A stretch of 64,000 bases of DNA, taken from positions 160,612 to 224,611 of the forward strand of contig CASFNG010000007.1 in NCBI GenBank assembly GCA_949296075.1. The letters are read 5' to 3'. The DNA is from an uncultured Parabacteroides sp. GTDB taxonomy: Bacteria; Bacteroidota; Bacteroidia; Bacteroidales; Tannerellaceae. The notes under the pieces are model-generated. The model saw only the letters and a list, made by a program, of their open reading frames with translations, was not told the DNA's origin and made no database searches. The translations under genes were made by a program, and so were the position numbers. Position 1 is the first letter of the stretch. Each line of letters opens with the position of its first letter. This document shows positions 49,433-57,957 of this stretch, in pieces.

Positions 49433-50332
49433 TCAAATACCGGGCCTGGGCGAATCCTTGCTGGCGTGCATGGTCGAGACGAACGCGTGCGGGTCGATCG
49501 CCTTCACCTCTTCCTTCAGGCGGGGCATATCCTTCCGCTCGGCGATGGTGAAGATGATCTCGGTCTCATGTCCTTCGTACATCCCTTTTCCGTGGATGAA
49601 AGTGCCTCGCATCCCTAACTTCTTGACGATCATCTCCCGCAAATCTTGTGTCCGCTGGGAGACGATAAATACCGCCCGGTTGGGATTCTCGCTCTGGAAC
49701 ATCTCCACGACCTTGCCATACACGAAGATGGTGAACCAGGAATACAGCGGGATCGCCCAGTCTTGGAACACGATCAAGCCCAGCAACACCACAGCCGAGT
49801 CGAGCACGATAATCATGTTGCTCACCTTCAGGTTGGAGTCGTCGGCGATCACCCGGGCCAGCACGTCTGTCCCGGCGCTCGTGCTTTTCACCCTGAAGAT
49901 GCAGGTGACGCCCAATCCCAAGATCGCCCCGCCGTAGAAGGCGGCGATAAAGGCGTCGTCTTCCACTAACGGCTCGGAGAAGAAGTAAGAGAGCAAATCG
50001 GTGAACAGGGAGATCAAGACGAACGTCACGACCGTCTTAGGGCCCGAGGAAAGCCCGATCTTCCTCATCGCTAGGATCATCAGCGGGATATTGAAGCAGA
50101 GGGCGGTAGTTCCCATGGGAAGCCCCTCGGGGAAGAGCGGGAAAAGCCCTTGCGTCACGTTATGGATCACGATGGAGATGCCGTAAACGCCCCCCGGGAC
50201 GATCTTGTAGGGCGCGAGGAAAAGCACGTAACTGAGCGCTTGCAGGAAAGCGCCTACCACGATCAGGGAGTAATCTCCCACGTTTTTTCTCAACGTAGCA
50301 TTAGATGGTACGGAAAGTTGTCGTGTTGCCAT
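49433..50332 (-). CDS. YitT family membrane protein (DUF161/DUF2179)
   Basis: 299 residues. About five or six membrane helices (~20-190) form the YitT_membrane region (VVGAFLQALSYVLFLAPYKIVPGGVYGIS; STSAGTDVLARVI), followed by a soluble DUF2179 domain (~215-290, NRAVFIVSQRTQDLREMIVKK; ERKDMPRLKEEVKAIDPHAF) common in the family. Function unknown. The start at 50332 is the first ATG downstream of a promoter at 50342-50371, leaving only a very short leader. Confidence 0.88.
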   Translation of the reverse strand: MATRQLSVPSNATLRKNVGDYSLIVVGAFLQALSYVLFLAPYKIVPGGVYGISIVIHNVTQGLFPLFPEGLPMGTTALCFNIPLMILAMRKIGLSSGPKTVVTFVLISLFTDLLSYFFSEPLVEDDAFIAAFYGGAILGLGVTCIFRVKSTSAGTDVLARVIADDSNLKVSNMIIVLDSAVVLLGLIVFQDWAIPLYSWFTIFVYGKVVEMFQSENPNRAVFIVSQRTQDLREMIVKKLGMRGTFIHGKGMYEGHETEIIFTIAERKDMPRLKEEVKAIDPHAFVSTMHASKDSPRPGI

Positions 50333-50341
50333 GATTCGATT

Positions 50342-50371
50342 CAAAGTTATGCGTGAAAAAATCGACGCAAA
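50342..50371 (-). promoter_or_regulatory. Promoter of the YitT gene, nearly leaderless
   Basis: TTTG (50368-50371), 18-bp spacer, TAACTTTG (50342-50349) on the minus strand. Only 9 bases separate the box from the ATG, leaving no room for a ribosome site. Confidence 0.65.
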
Positions 50372-50408
50372 CATACGCAATCTTCCGATTGATTGCTCAC
50401 CATCTCCT

Positions 50409-50454
50409 GAAAAAAATATCCCCACCTTTCCCTGAAAACTTGGGAACAGTGGGG
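50409..50454 (-). terminator. Terminator of small exported protein gene A
   Basis: CCCCAC/GTGGGG and TTCCC/GGGAA arms (50420-50454), followed on the minus strand by ATATTTTTTT. The arm contains the CCCAAGTTTTC element also seen at 13477 and, variant, at 58006. Confidence 0.8.
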
Positions 50455-50476
50455 AGTCCAACTAAAACTCGATCTA

Positions 50477-50869
50477 TTACTCGCTTACTCTGTCTGCCAA
50501 ATAGACTTCCGGGAAGGTGTTGGCCCCGAACGCGCGGTTGTTATTGTTCGTCACGTTCAGCAAGGTGAGATACTTACGATATTGGTCATCGGTCAGTACC
50601 CGCTTCATCAGCTTCAAGTTCCCGTAAACGGCTTGGTACATCTTCTCATCTTGCGCCTCCGCCTTGGCACGCATACTCTCATGCTGCTTCTGGATGAAAT
50701 ACGCATTGATCGACTCCACCTCGTCCACTTGGCTGGAACGAAGCTGCAAGTACCGGATCAACTGATCCGTATTTACCACGAACGGTTCCCGGCTCAAATC
50801 CGGTCTCTGGGCGAAAGCCACGGTAGCGCTCAAGCATAAAGCGCCTATAATCACTCCAAAACGTTTCAT
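50477..50869 (-). CDS. Small exported helical protein A
   Basis: 130 residues; signal peptide ~1-20 (cleavage near VAFAQ). The mature part is predicted all-helical with a conserved C-terminal block VLTDDQYRKYLTLLNVTNNN. It is a paralogue of the protein encoded 60 bp upstream: both share NLKLMKxxLTxxQYRKYxxLxNVT and a central amphipathic helix. The LTxxQ motif recalls Spy/CpxP-like periplasmic proteins, but similarity is too short to be sure. Function unknown; probable role in the periplasm. Confidence 0.7.
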   Translation of the reverse strand: MKRFGVIIGALCLSATVAFAQRPDLSREPFVVNTDQLIRYLQLRSSQVDEVESINAYFIQKQHESMRAKAEAQDEKMYQAVYGNLKLMKRVLTDDQYRKYLTLLNVTNNNNRAFGANTFPEVYLADRVSE

Positions 50870-50929
50870 AATAACCTAACAATCTAAATTTACACTTAAA
50901 GACTAAATCTGGTGTTATCCGGACGGGGA

Positions 50930-51328
50930 TCATTTGTCCGCCAAATAACTATCAAGCAATGGATTGGAAACCGTGTCCTCCGCCTGGTTCGCGCGAGTCA
51001 CGTTAATCAATGCCACGTATTTCCGATATTGCTCCTTCGTAAGCGCCTGCTTCATCAGCTTCAAGTTACACAACAAGGCGTTGCGGGCGTTGTCCGGGTT
51101 CGGGTTATTGCAGATAGCCTCCGCGGACAATGGCTGGCCCAGCTGATTCTCGAAATAGGCATAGATCTTGGAGACCTTGGCCTCTTGGCTCTCGTCTAAC
51201 CGCAAGTAATAGCTCAACTTATCGAAGCTCATGTTTTTTGCCTCATTCCCCTTCTGGGCGAAACTTACTGTCGCTACCAACATCAAAGCGACCGACATCA
51301 TACCTAAACGTCTCATCATACTTTCCAT
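50930..51328 (-). CDS. Small exported helical protein B
   Basis: 132 residues (start could also be the ATGs at 51319 or 51316). Signal peptide (~5-25, ending VSFAQ), then a helical mature protein with SYYLRLDESQEAKVSKIYAY and the NLKLMKQALTKEQYRKYVAL block shared with protein A. CNNPNPDNARNALLC could form a disulfide. First of the pair; a TATATTTG box (51402-51409) and a leader hairpin lie upstream. Unknown function, Spy/CpxP-like fold possible. Confidence 0.7.
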   Translation of the reverse strand: MESMMRRLGMMSVALMLVATVSFAQKGNEAKNMSFDKLSYYLRLDESQEAKVSKIYAYFENQLGQPLSAEAICNNPNPDNARNALLCNLKLMKQALTKEQYRKYVALINVTRANQAEDTVSNPLLDSYLADK

Positions 51329-51357
51329 CTTAACCTAAACTTTAAAATTACTACGCT

Positions 51358-51376
51358 GGCACGGCCTTTCCGTGCC
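51358..51376 (-). promoter_or_regulatory. 5' leader hairpin of the exported protein pair
   Basis: Perfect 7-bp stem GGCACGG / CCGTGCC with a 5-nt loop in the ~65-nt leader, between the -7 box and the start. It may stabilise or control the message. Confidence 0.45.
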
Positions 51377-51401
51377 GTTATCTATTCTCTTTTCTTCATC
51401 G

Positions 51402-51409
51402 CAAATATA
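51402..51409 (-). promoter_or_regulatory. -7 box of the exported protein pair
   Basis: TATATTTG on the minus strand followed by CG, exact TAnnTTTG match, about 75 bp upstream of the ATG. The rest of 51410-51604 is AT-rich and empty of genes. Confidence 0.6.
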
Positions 51410-51604
51410 AAGATCTGTTCTAAAGCATCGCTCTTCAGCAGGGTTAATTTTTGCAAATCAATCTCTCTTTTGACATATATCAAGGCGATTAACGATCTTT
51501 TTGCAATACACATTTCGTTTATAACATCAATTATGTTACAAATATATTTCATAAGCAAAAAGAATGATATTTTGAATAGAAGGCAGGAAATTCAAGGGAT
51601 CCGC

Positions 51605-52780
51605 TTAATCGACGAGCTTGTTTCTCTCATAAGAGTCCCTCACCCAACGCAAGTAGACAGCCAAGGAGAGCAGGCAGCAAGCCGCTCCTACGGCATAAGC
51701 CATCGCCAGATTAGCGTGTGTGGCGATGAATCCGGCGGAGAGCATCCCGATTCCCATGCCGCAATCGAAAGAAGAAAGGTAAGTGGAGGTGGCGGTCCCG
51801 CGCATCTGATGGGGAGCGACATTCACGAACAGGCATTGGAAAGCGGGCACGCTGACGCCGAAACCGATTCCGATCAGCAGCGCGCAAGCGAAGAAGGCGA
51901 ACGTCGTATGCACGGAAGCGAACACGCCGAAAGAGAGCGTCAGGGAGACTAACGAGACAATCGATACCCGATGTATCTGCCCGTGATCGACCAGACGCCC
52001 CGACACCAAGCGGGCGGTACCAACCCCGATCGCCATGAAAATAAAGAAGTAACCGGAATCAGAGACACCGATCTCCCGCCCATATAGAACCACGAAGGAG
52101 AGCAGCATCCCGTATGGGATAGCGACAAGCAAATAGGCTAAGGCAGCCGGGAGCGCCTTGACCAAGATAAAACGATCCAAAGAGAATGCGGGACGGACAA
52201 CCTTCTCGCGCTTTGGATAACGGATCAGGGCCACGGAGCCGACTCCTAACCACGCGGCGATCAAAGCGACCAAGATAATCCACCCGAAGCCTTGCCGGTC
52301 GTAAAGCCCCACAGCGACTAAAGGGGCGAACGACATCGCCAAATTGATTGTCAATCCATAGAAGCCCATGCCCTCGCCTCGCCTTTGGGAGGGAATCACG
52401 TCGATCGTGATCGTGTTGCCGGCAACGGACGTAAGCCCCATGAAGCCGCCTTGCACAAGGCGTACGACGATAAGCGCACCAACTGCCAGCGCGAACCAAT
52501 ATCCTACGAAAAGTCCCGCGAAAACAGTGAAAGCGAATAAATAAAGTGATTTACGAGAAAAACAATCTACCAAATAACCGGAAAACGGACGGACGCAGAG
52601 TAATCCGATCGTATAGGCCGACAGTACCATCCCCGCCTCCGAGGTTCCTACTCCCAATTCCTCAACCAAGTAGACCGGCAAGGTCGGCATGAGCATATAG
52701 TAGGCGAAATTCATCAGGAAATAGGAGACACAGCACTGTACGAAATTCCGGTTCCATAAGACAGGCTTGGTAACGCTCAT
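51605..52780 (-). CDS. MFS transporter, drug-efflux type
   Basis: 391 residues with 12 membrane segments. The first half shows LPVYLVEELGVGTSEAGMVLS and the cytoplasmic loop RPFSGYLVDCFSRKSLYLF (motif A-like), then RLVQGGFMGLTSVAGNTI with the motif C position of exporters nearby. This is the DHA1/YfcJ-like branch; the exported compound is unknown. It lies 19 bp downstream of an ABC-F gene, so the two are likely one transcript. Confidence 0.82.
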   Translation of the reverse strand: MSVTKPVLWNRNFVQCCVSYFLMNFAYYMLMPTLPVYLVEELGVGTSEAGMVLSAYTIGLLCVRPFSGYLVDCFSRKSLYLFAFTVFAGLFVGYWFALAVGALIVVRLVQGGFMGLTSVAGNTITIDVIPSQRRGEGMGFYGLTINLAMSFAPLVAVGLYDRQGFGWIILVALIAAWLGVGSVALIRYPKREKVVRPAFSLDRFILVKALPAALAYLLVAIPYGMLLSFVVLYGREIGVSDSGYFFIFMAIGVGTARLVSGRLVDHGQIHRVSIVSLVSLTLSFGVFASVHTTFAFFACALLIGIGFGVSVPAFQCLFVNVAPHQMRGTATSTYLSSFDCGMGIGMLSAGFIATHANLAMAYAVGAACCLLSLAVYLRWVRDSYERNKLVD

Positions 52781-52799
52781 CTTCCTCCTCCCCCTCTTT

Positions 52800-54686
52800 T
52801 CAAGCTAACTCGCTGAGCTCTAACCAGCGCATGCTCTTCTCGTCGATCTCTTCCAGCAGTTGAGCTATCCGATTCGACTTCTCCAGCAACTCGTCCGGCG
52901 ACAAGGATCCGCTACTCATCTCAGCTTCCAAGGCCGCTTTCTCCGCCTCTAACGCAGGGATCTCGGCATCTAACGCCTCAAACTCCCGACGCTCCTTGAA
53001 AGAGAGCTTCTTTTTCGGCTCGTTCGCAGTGTTGGATGACCTCTCCGGAGCCTTGGGCGCCTTTATCGCTGAAGCGGCTTCTTTCTTCTGTCTCTCTAAT
53101 CGTTCCTGTTCCTCCTTCCACTCCCGGTATTGAGTATAGCTACCCGGGAAGTCTTGGATGTCCGCGTTGCCATGAAACACCAGCAGATGATCCACCACCT
53201 TGTCCATGAAATAACGATCGTGCGAGACGACAATCACACATCCCTTGAAATTACGCAAGTATTCCTCCAAGACATTCAGGGTCATGATGTCCAAGTCATT
53301 GGTCGGCTCATCCAGGACAAGGAAGTTAGGGTTCCGCATCAGTACCGTACACAAGTACAAGCGCCGCTTCTCCCCTCCACTTAACTTATAAACATAATTG
53401 TGTTGCTTATCGGGCGTAAACAGGAAATAATTCAGGAATTGAGCCACCCTCATCCGCTGACCGTTGCCTAAATCCACCTCTTCAGCGATATTCTGCACGA
53501 CATCGATCACCTTCATTTGCTCGTCGAAGCGCAAGCCTTCCTGACTATAATAGCCGAAACGCACCGTCTCTCCCACATCGAAATGCCCACTGTCGGGAGC
53601 CACCTCTCCCATCAACATCTTGATAAAGGTGGATTTTCCCGTGCCATTATTCCCGACAATTCCGAGTTTCTCGTAGCGGGCGAATACATAATTAAAATCC
53701 TCCGTGATCTTCAAGTCACCAAACCGCTTACTCACATGCTCCGCCTCGAAGATCTTCGAGCCGATGTACGAGGCCTTCACGTCGAGGTTCACGGAGCCTT
53801 GCTCACGCTGTTGCTTTGCCCGCTTCTCCAACTCGTAGAAGGCATCAATCCTATATTTCGCTTTCGAGCCTCTCGCCTGAGGTTGCCGGCGCATCCAATC
53901 CAACTCCTTTCGCAATAAGTTGTTGGCTCGTTCCACATCGGTATCCATCGCCTCTATCCGCTCTTGCCGCTTCTCCAAGTAATAATTGTAATTACCTTTA
54001 TAGGAGTAGACTTGCTTATTGTCGATCTCCAAGATCTCATCACAGACGCGGTCCAAGAAATAGCGATCATGTGTCACCATAAGGATACTGATGTTCGCCC
54101 GACCCAAATAATCCTCCAGCCACTCGGTCATCTCCAAGTCCAAATGGTTGGTAGGCTCATCAAGGATAATCAGTTCCGGCTCGGTAATCAGCACATTGGC
54201 GAGCGCAACCCGCTTCAGTTGCCCGCCCGACAATTCCCCGATCTTCTGATCGAGGTTATGGATCTTCAGCTTGCCCAAGATCTGTTTCGCCTTCTGCTCA
54301 TAATCCCAAGCCTTCGAACCATCCATACGTGTGAGTAATTCCTCCAAACGGGCGTGATCTTCTTTCTCAACCGCCTCCTCATACTCGGCGATCAGCCTCA
54401 CCATCTCGTTTTCCGAGTAGAAGCAAGCCTGCAAGACCGAGAGTTCCTCCGGATAGGTGGGGGATTGCTCCAAGTAGCCTACCCGCAGATCCTTGCGGAA
54501 TACGATCTCTCCCGCGTCATAATCCTCCTTGCCAGCGATAATATTCAGCAGGGTAGTCTTGCCCGTTCCGTTTTTCGCGATCAATCCGATCTTCTGCCCT
54601 TGAGCCACACCAAAGGAGATGTCCTCGAAAAGCACTAAATCCCCGAAGCTCTTCGTCAGTTTGTCTATCTGAAGATAACTAATCAT
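52800..54686 (-). CDS. ABC-F family ATPase, Uup-like
   Basis: 628 residues from the ATG at 54686 (MISYLQIDKLTKSFGD); an in-frame TTG at 54704 would leave almost no leader after the -7 box. Two ABC domains: IAKNGTGKTT, LSGGQLKRVAL, IILDEPTNHLD; and VGNNGTGKST, LSGGEKRRLYL, FLVLDEPTNDLD. A linker of ~75 residues with the basic DWMRRQPQARGSKAKYR block lies between, and a C-terminal coiled coil (~555-628) is typical of Uup. Expected to act on ribosomes or DNA in the cytoplasm. Followed after 19 bp by an MFS gene. Confidence 0.9.
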   Translation of the reverse strand: MISYLQIDKLTKSFGDLVLFEDISFGVAQGQKIGLIAKNGTGKTTLLNIIAGKEDYDAGEIVFRKDLRVGYLEQSPTYPEELSVLQACFYSENEMVRLIAEYEEAVEKEDHARLEELLTRMDGSKAWDYEQKAKQILGKLKIHNLDQKIGELSGGQLKRVALANVLITEPELIILDEPTNHLDLEMTEWLEDYLGRANISILMVTHDRYFLDRVCDEILEIDNKQVYSYKGNYNYYLEKRQERIEAMDTDVERANNLLRKELDWMRRQPQARGSKAKYRIDAFYELEKRAKQQREQGSVNLDVKASYIGSKIFEAEHVSKRFGDLKITEDFNYVFARYEKLGIVGNNGTGKSTFIKMLMGEVAPDSGHFDVGETVRFGYYSQEGLRFDEQMKVIDVVQNIAEEVDLGNGQRMRVAQFLNYFLFTPDKQHNYVYKLSGGEKRRLYLCTVLMRNPNFLVLDEPTNDLDIMTLNVLEEYLRNFKGCVIVVSHDRYFMDKVVDHLLVFHGNADIQDFPGSYTQYREWKEEQERLERQKKEAASAIKAPKAPERSSNTANEPKKKLSFKERREFEALDAEIPALEAEKAALEAEMSSGSLSPDELLEKSNRIAQLLEEIDEKSMRWLELSELA

Positions 54687-54714
54687 CTGTCCAATCTCAT
54701 TCAATATTGAAGGA

Positions 54715-54722
54715 CAAACTTA
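54715..54722 (-). promoter_or_regulatory. -7 box of the Uup-like gene
   Basis: TAAGTTTG on the minus strand, exact TAnnTTTG match, 28 bp upstream of the ATG at 54686. Confidence 0.6.
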
Positions 54723-54759
54723 CGAAAATTCCATGACATGGCCTCAGGTGAGACATGAA

Positions 54760-54795
54760 AAGAGCCCCCGGTAGGAATACCCTACGGGGACTCTT
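54760..54795. terminator. Hairpin upstream of the Uup-like gene
   Basis: AAGAG and CCCCCGGTAGG pair with CCTACGGGG and CTCTT around an AATA loop (one bulge and one mismatch). On the minus strand it is followed by TTTC. It would end a short transcript starting before 54991, or a plus-strand transcript. Confidence 0.5.
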
Positions 54796-54832
54796 CCAAT
54801 TTAGAACAAAGCTATTCACTAAAGAGTTTCCT

Positions 54833-54991
54833 CTAATGTGACGTATGAAGAGGTATGAAGATGCTGATACCCACATCGGGGACGTGAACTCGTTTATGCC
54901 TCTCCGCATTCATGATATTGCGGAAGCCTTGACGACTGATAAGCGCCACATCCACGATCTACAGTACGCTTACACAACTTTTCGTGTTCAT
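54833..54991 (-). other. Possible mini-gene or decayed small gene
   Basis: The ~480-bp gap 54705-55186 has no clear gene. On the minus strand a frame from ATG 54991 reads MNTKSCVSVL, stops (TAG 54959-54961), then stays open and protein-like for 41 codons (e.g. GFRNIMNAERHKRVHVPD) to 54833. The plus strand has an overlapping open frame of 53 codons (54845-55006) with a weak hairpin and T run at 55022-55042. Either may be chance; I recognise neither. Confidence 0.25.
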
Positions 54992-55186
54992 AATTTAAAC
55001 AATTAAGGTTGATAAACAATCCTCCTTACTTAGGAGCTTTTTGCGACCGCAAGATATGGAAACTTCGGTGAACAGCCATTGGTAAAGGGGTTATATTTAG
55101 TTGTAAATCGTCTTTATATCTAATTGACAATCAAGACATGCAAAATAAAAATCTTGTAAATGCCCTATTCGACCTTGTAAAGGGTC

Positions 55187-56848
55187 TTAATCAGCCGGAA
55201 TGGATAGCTCCTTTTTCAAGGAATCGACAATATCCCCGCCTTCTCGCATATCCAACTTCTTGCGTACGCCCGTCCTCGTCTTATGTACCGAGAAGACACT
55301 TTGGTTCCATACCGCCGCGATCTCCTCGGTACGGAATCCCGCCACCATCAAGCAGCACAACTGGATCTCCTTTTCCTGTAAGAGGGGATACCGCCCGATC
55401 AGTTTCTCATGGAAATTGTCTAACAGGATATCAATATGCTGGTAGAACTTATCCCATTGGAAGTCGGACACTTCCGCATTCCGCAAGATCCCTAAATTAC
55501 AGAGTTCGCCCAACAGTTTATTACACTTCTCCTGTTGCGTATGGCGTAACAAGAGAATCCGCTTCTCCGTCTCAATATCTTTAAATATCAACGATTTGGC
55601 CTCATCCTTCATCCAGCCCAAATACTCCAGTTGCCTGATCCGCTCTTGCAAGGAGATGATCCGGAGTGCCTGCCGTCTTTTCCGGTTCAGATAGAGAATC
55701 ACGGCCCCGGCGAGGCCAAGCGCCAAAAAGACGGCGTAGAGGCGATACTCCCGGAGCTGCCGGTAATGGTGCCTCCGTTCCAATCTCCGCTCGTTGGATT
55801 GTATCGCCTCGTTCAGCGTTTCATTATTCAGATCGTTGATAATCAACTCATACTGTTCGTGTACCTTCCGCATATAGCCCATCTGCTCCTCATATCGCCC
55901 CTGCATCCGGGCCAACTCCGAGCAGGACTTATAAAAATCCGTCTTCGCATAGCTGATCTCCTCCGGATCCTCGTACGACAAAGCCATATCCCTATAATGA
56001 GCCGCCTTCGTCAGATCCCCAATCCGTGTATAGGCATCCAGCAATGCCGCGCAAGCCGTAAACTTATGCCCCGGCTGTTTCTCGTATCGCAGAGACTCCT
56101 CGATTGCCTCGATCGCCTCCTGCCACTCCCCTCTCTTGACATGATAGATACCTATCAATCGTTTCAGGTCGGCATACAACTCGTGCCTCTCGTCAATATC
56201 CACCGAGCGGAGGGTAAGGATCGCCCTCTCCGGCTCGTTGGCAAGCAGATAGTTCTCACCTGCCAGCAGCCTTGTCTCTACATTCAGCCGATCCTGATCC
56301 AACCGTTCGAACTGCCTGTTGGCCAATGCCCGGTATTTCGCGTAGTCCAATATATCGTACTTCCGCCTATACATATCGCTCAAGTGATTATATAGGTAAA
56401 ACAGCCAGTCGGCCTGTCCCGCATCCTGCGCGATCTTGATGGCCTCCTCCAAGGTATTAAGCTCTGATTTCAAGTCTTTCCGGTCCCGATAGATCTGCGC
56501 CAACAGATACAAGGTCTCCAATAATTGCTCCGAAGTATCCTTAGAACGAAAGAAAGAGGCGGCTCGCGACAACTTATGCGTATCGGGGATATACTTCTCT
56601 TGCGTATAGTATCCCGCCAACGAATAGAGCAGGAACAGCGTGGCGTCTTCCTCCTCATGGATCGTATCGACGCGATACACGCTTAACTCGGATAGCGCCG
56701 CCTTTGGGTCGCTTTCCAAGACCTGTACCCGGTCGGCAAACGAGGGGCTTCCTCCCCGCCCTTTCCCGCAAGCAAGCATCAGGAGCGGCAGAAAGAGAGT
56801 ACAAGCCGACCAGCGAATCATTCTATCAAGAAATGTCTGGATTTTCAT
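55187..56848 (-). CDS. TPR-transmembrane-HTH regulator
   Basis: 553 residues, a Bacteroidales regulator layout. N-terminal signal with lipobox-like LLMLAC (Cys27); TPR repeats ~65-340 predicted periplasmic; one membrane helix ~369-388 (YRLYAVFLALGLAGAVILYL) followed by RKRRQ; a cytoplasmic coiled coil; then a LuxR-like helix-turn-helix ~486-533 (EIQLCCLMVAGFRTEEIAAVW; SVFSVHKTRTGVRKKL). It could sense a periplasmic or envelope signal and bind DNA while membrane-bound. Targets are unknown. No partner kinase nearby; adjacent genes are a TMEM175 channel and, upstream, the Abi remnant. Confidence 0.85.
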   Translation of the reverse strand: MKIQTFLDRMIRWSACTLFLPLLMLACGKGRGGSPSFADRVQVLESDPKAALSELSVYRVDTIHEEEDATLFLLYSLAGYYTQEKYIPDTHKLSRAASFFRSKDTSEQLLETLYLLAQIYRDRKDLKSELNTLEEAIKIAQDAGQADWLFYLYNHLSDMYRRKYDILDYAKYRALANRQFERLDQDRLNVETRLLAGENYLLANEPERAILTLRSVDIDERHELYADLKRLIGIYHVKRGEWQEAIEAIEESLRYEKQPGHKFTACAALLDAYTRIGDLTKAAHYRDMALSYEDPEEISYAKTDFYKSCSELARMQGRYEEQMGYMRKVHEQYELIINDLNNETLNEAIQSNERRLERRHHYRQLREYRLYAVFLALGLAGAVILYLNRKRRQALRIISLQERIRQLEYLGWMKDEAKSLIFKDIETEKRILLLRHTQQEKCNKLLGELCNLGILRNAEVSDFQWDKFYQHIDILLDNFHEKLIGRYPLLQEKEIQLCCLMVAGFRTEEIAAVWNQSVFSVHKTRTGVRKKLDMREGGDIVDSLKKELSIPAD

Positions 56849-56889
56849 ATAGTTCAGTAAAGGTTGATAAAATCATACGGCCTCTCCTG

Positions 56890-57465
56890 TCACTCCTCGT
56901 CCGCTCTTTCCACATGCAGGTCGGGCAACAACCACCAGCAAGGGACGAAAGCGTAGCAGGCGATAGCGATCCATACGGACAGGAACGACAGGGGGATCGC
57001 CAAGAGGTAGATCACGAGCGAATAGACCTCCTTCTTACGCAACCGGCGGATCTTCGCCCCCTCCACACAGCTTTTGTCCGCATAGATCAAACTCACCTCG
57101 AAGAGACGGAAAGCGATACCACACATAAACAGGATTCCCCCATAAAATGCCACCGGGATGGGCGAGGTGTAAAACGTTCCGATCCACGACGTGGAGAAGG
57201 GGATCAGCGAGATCCAGAACAGGAGGTTCAGGTTCGCCCATAGAATCTTATTCGTGACGTGATGGGTGACGTGCATCAGGTGATGATGGTTGACCCAATA
57301 GATCCCCACGTAGACGAAACTGATCAGGTAACTGACAAACACGGGGACAGAGGGGCGCAAGGCCTCCCAGGTTACCGCATCTGGAGCAGACAACGCCAAG
57401 ACCATAATAGTGATCACGATAGCCAGCACTCCATCGCTAAACGCTTCCAAACGACTCTTGTTCAT
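56890..57465 (-). CDS. TMEM175-type potassium channel (DUF1211)
   Basis: 191 residues, six membrane helices. The family signature RxxxFSD is present at the start (RLEAFSDGVLAIVITIMVL); YWVNHHHLMHVTHHVT in helix 3 region is also typical. Bacterial homologues are tetrameric potassium-leak channels with the filter formed by helix 1. Expected full length for the single-repeat bacterial type. Stands between the TPR regulator (41 bp downstream) and the Abi remnant. Confidence 0.88.
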   Translation of the reverse strand: MNKSRLEAFSDGVLAIVITIMVLALSAPDAVTWEALRPSVPVFVSYLISFVYVGIYWVNHHHLMHVTHHVTNKILWANLNLLFWISLIPFSTSWIGTFYTSPIPVAFYGGILFMCGIAFRLFEVSLIYADKSCVEGAKIRRLRKKEVYSLVIYLLAIPLSFLSVWIAIACYAFVPCWWLLPDLHVERADEE

Positions 57466-57607
57466 ACTCGTACTTCAGGACAATCGTATATATAAACAGC
57501 TCGCGCCCCTCTACATGACGCGAAGCAAATTAGTCCTTATAAAACAAGAGAACCCCGCCTTTTGTTCACGCTCCCCATGATTCTTGGGGACTACAATTCA
57601 TATAGTT

Positions 57608-57889
57608 TTATTGCCACAAAGGTTCATGTCGCCAATTTTCGCAAAATTCCATTGCCGTAACATCAACCGAAGGAAACCGGGCCAATAAATCGACAAGCTT
57701 TTCATTGAAATTATTGTTCGGAGAAACAGAGCCAAGGAAATATCGAATCATACATAACCGATAAAGATACCCAATGTTCATCAGATACTTTTCGGCTTTC
57801 CGCTCATTATCCATAAGCATACCACGCTCTTTCAGATTTTGGACTATTTGTCCCGGAGAAAGATAAGGCTCAGAAAAACGTGTTTTCAT
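57608..57889 (-). pseudogene. Abi-family (Abi_2/AbiF-like) gene with internal deletion
   Basis: 93 codons from the ATG at 57889. Residues ~1-41 match the N-terminus of Abi_2-type abortive-infection proteins (SEPYLSPGQIVQNLKERGM; KAEKYLMNIGY) and residues ~43-93 their C-terminus (LYRLCMIRYFLGSVSPNNNF; FCENWRHEPLW). Full proteins are ~280-330 residues, so about 200 central residues with the proposed RNase-like core are missing, in frame. It still has an excellent promoter and an open frame. It may be a remnant or a truncated immunity-like protein; I favour a remnant. Confidence 0.65.
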
Positions 57890-57957
57890 AGTAGGTTTAA
57901 TAAAAAAAGACCCGCCGATTTGAGCATTGCAAAGAGGCTTGGCAGGTTCTAATGGCA

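Noticed and set aside
55138-55584. 148-codon plus-strand open frame at the TPR regulator 3' end
   Set aside because: Overlaps the HTH-coding end on the other strand; Ser/Pro/Arg-rich, no family resemblance.
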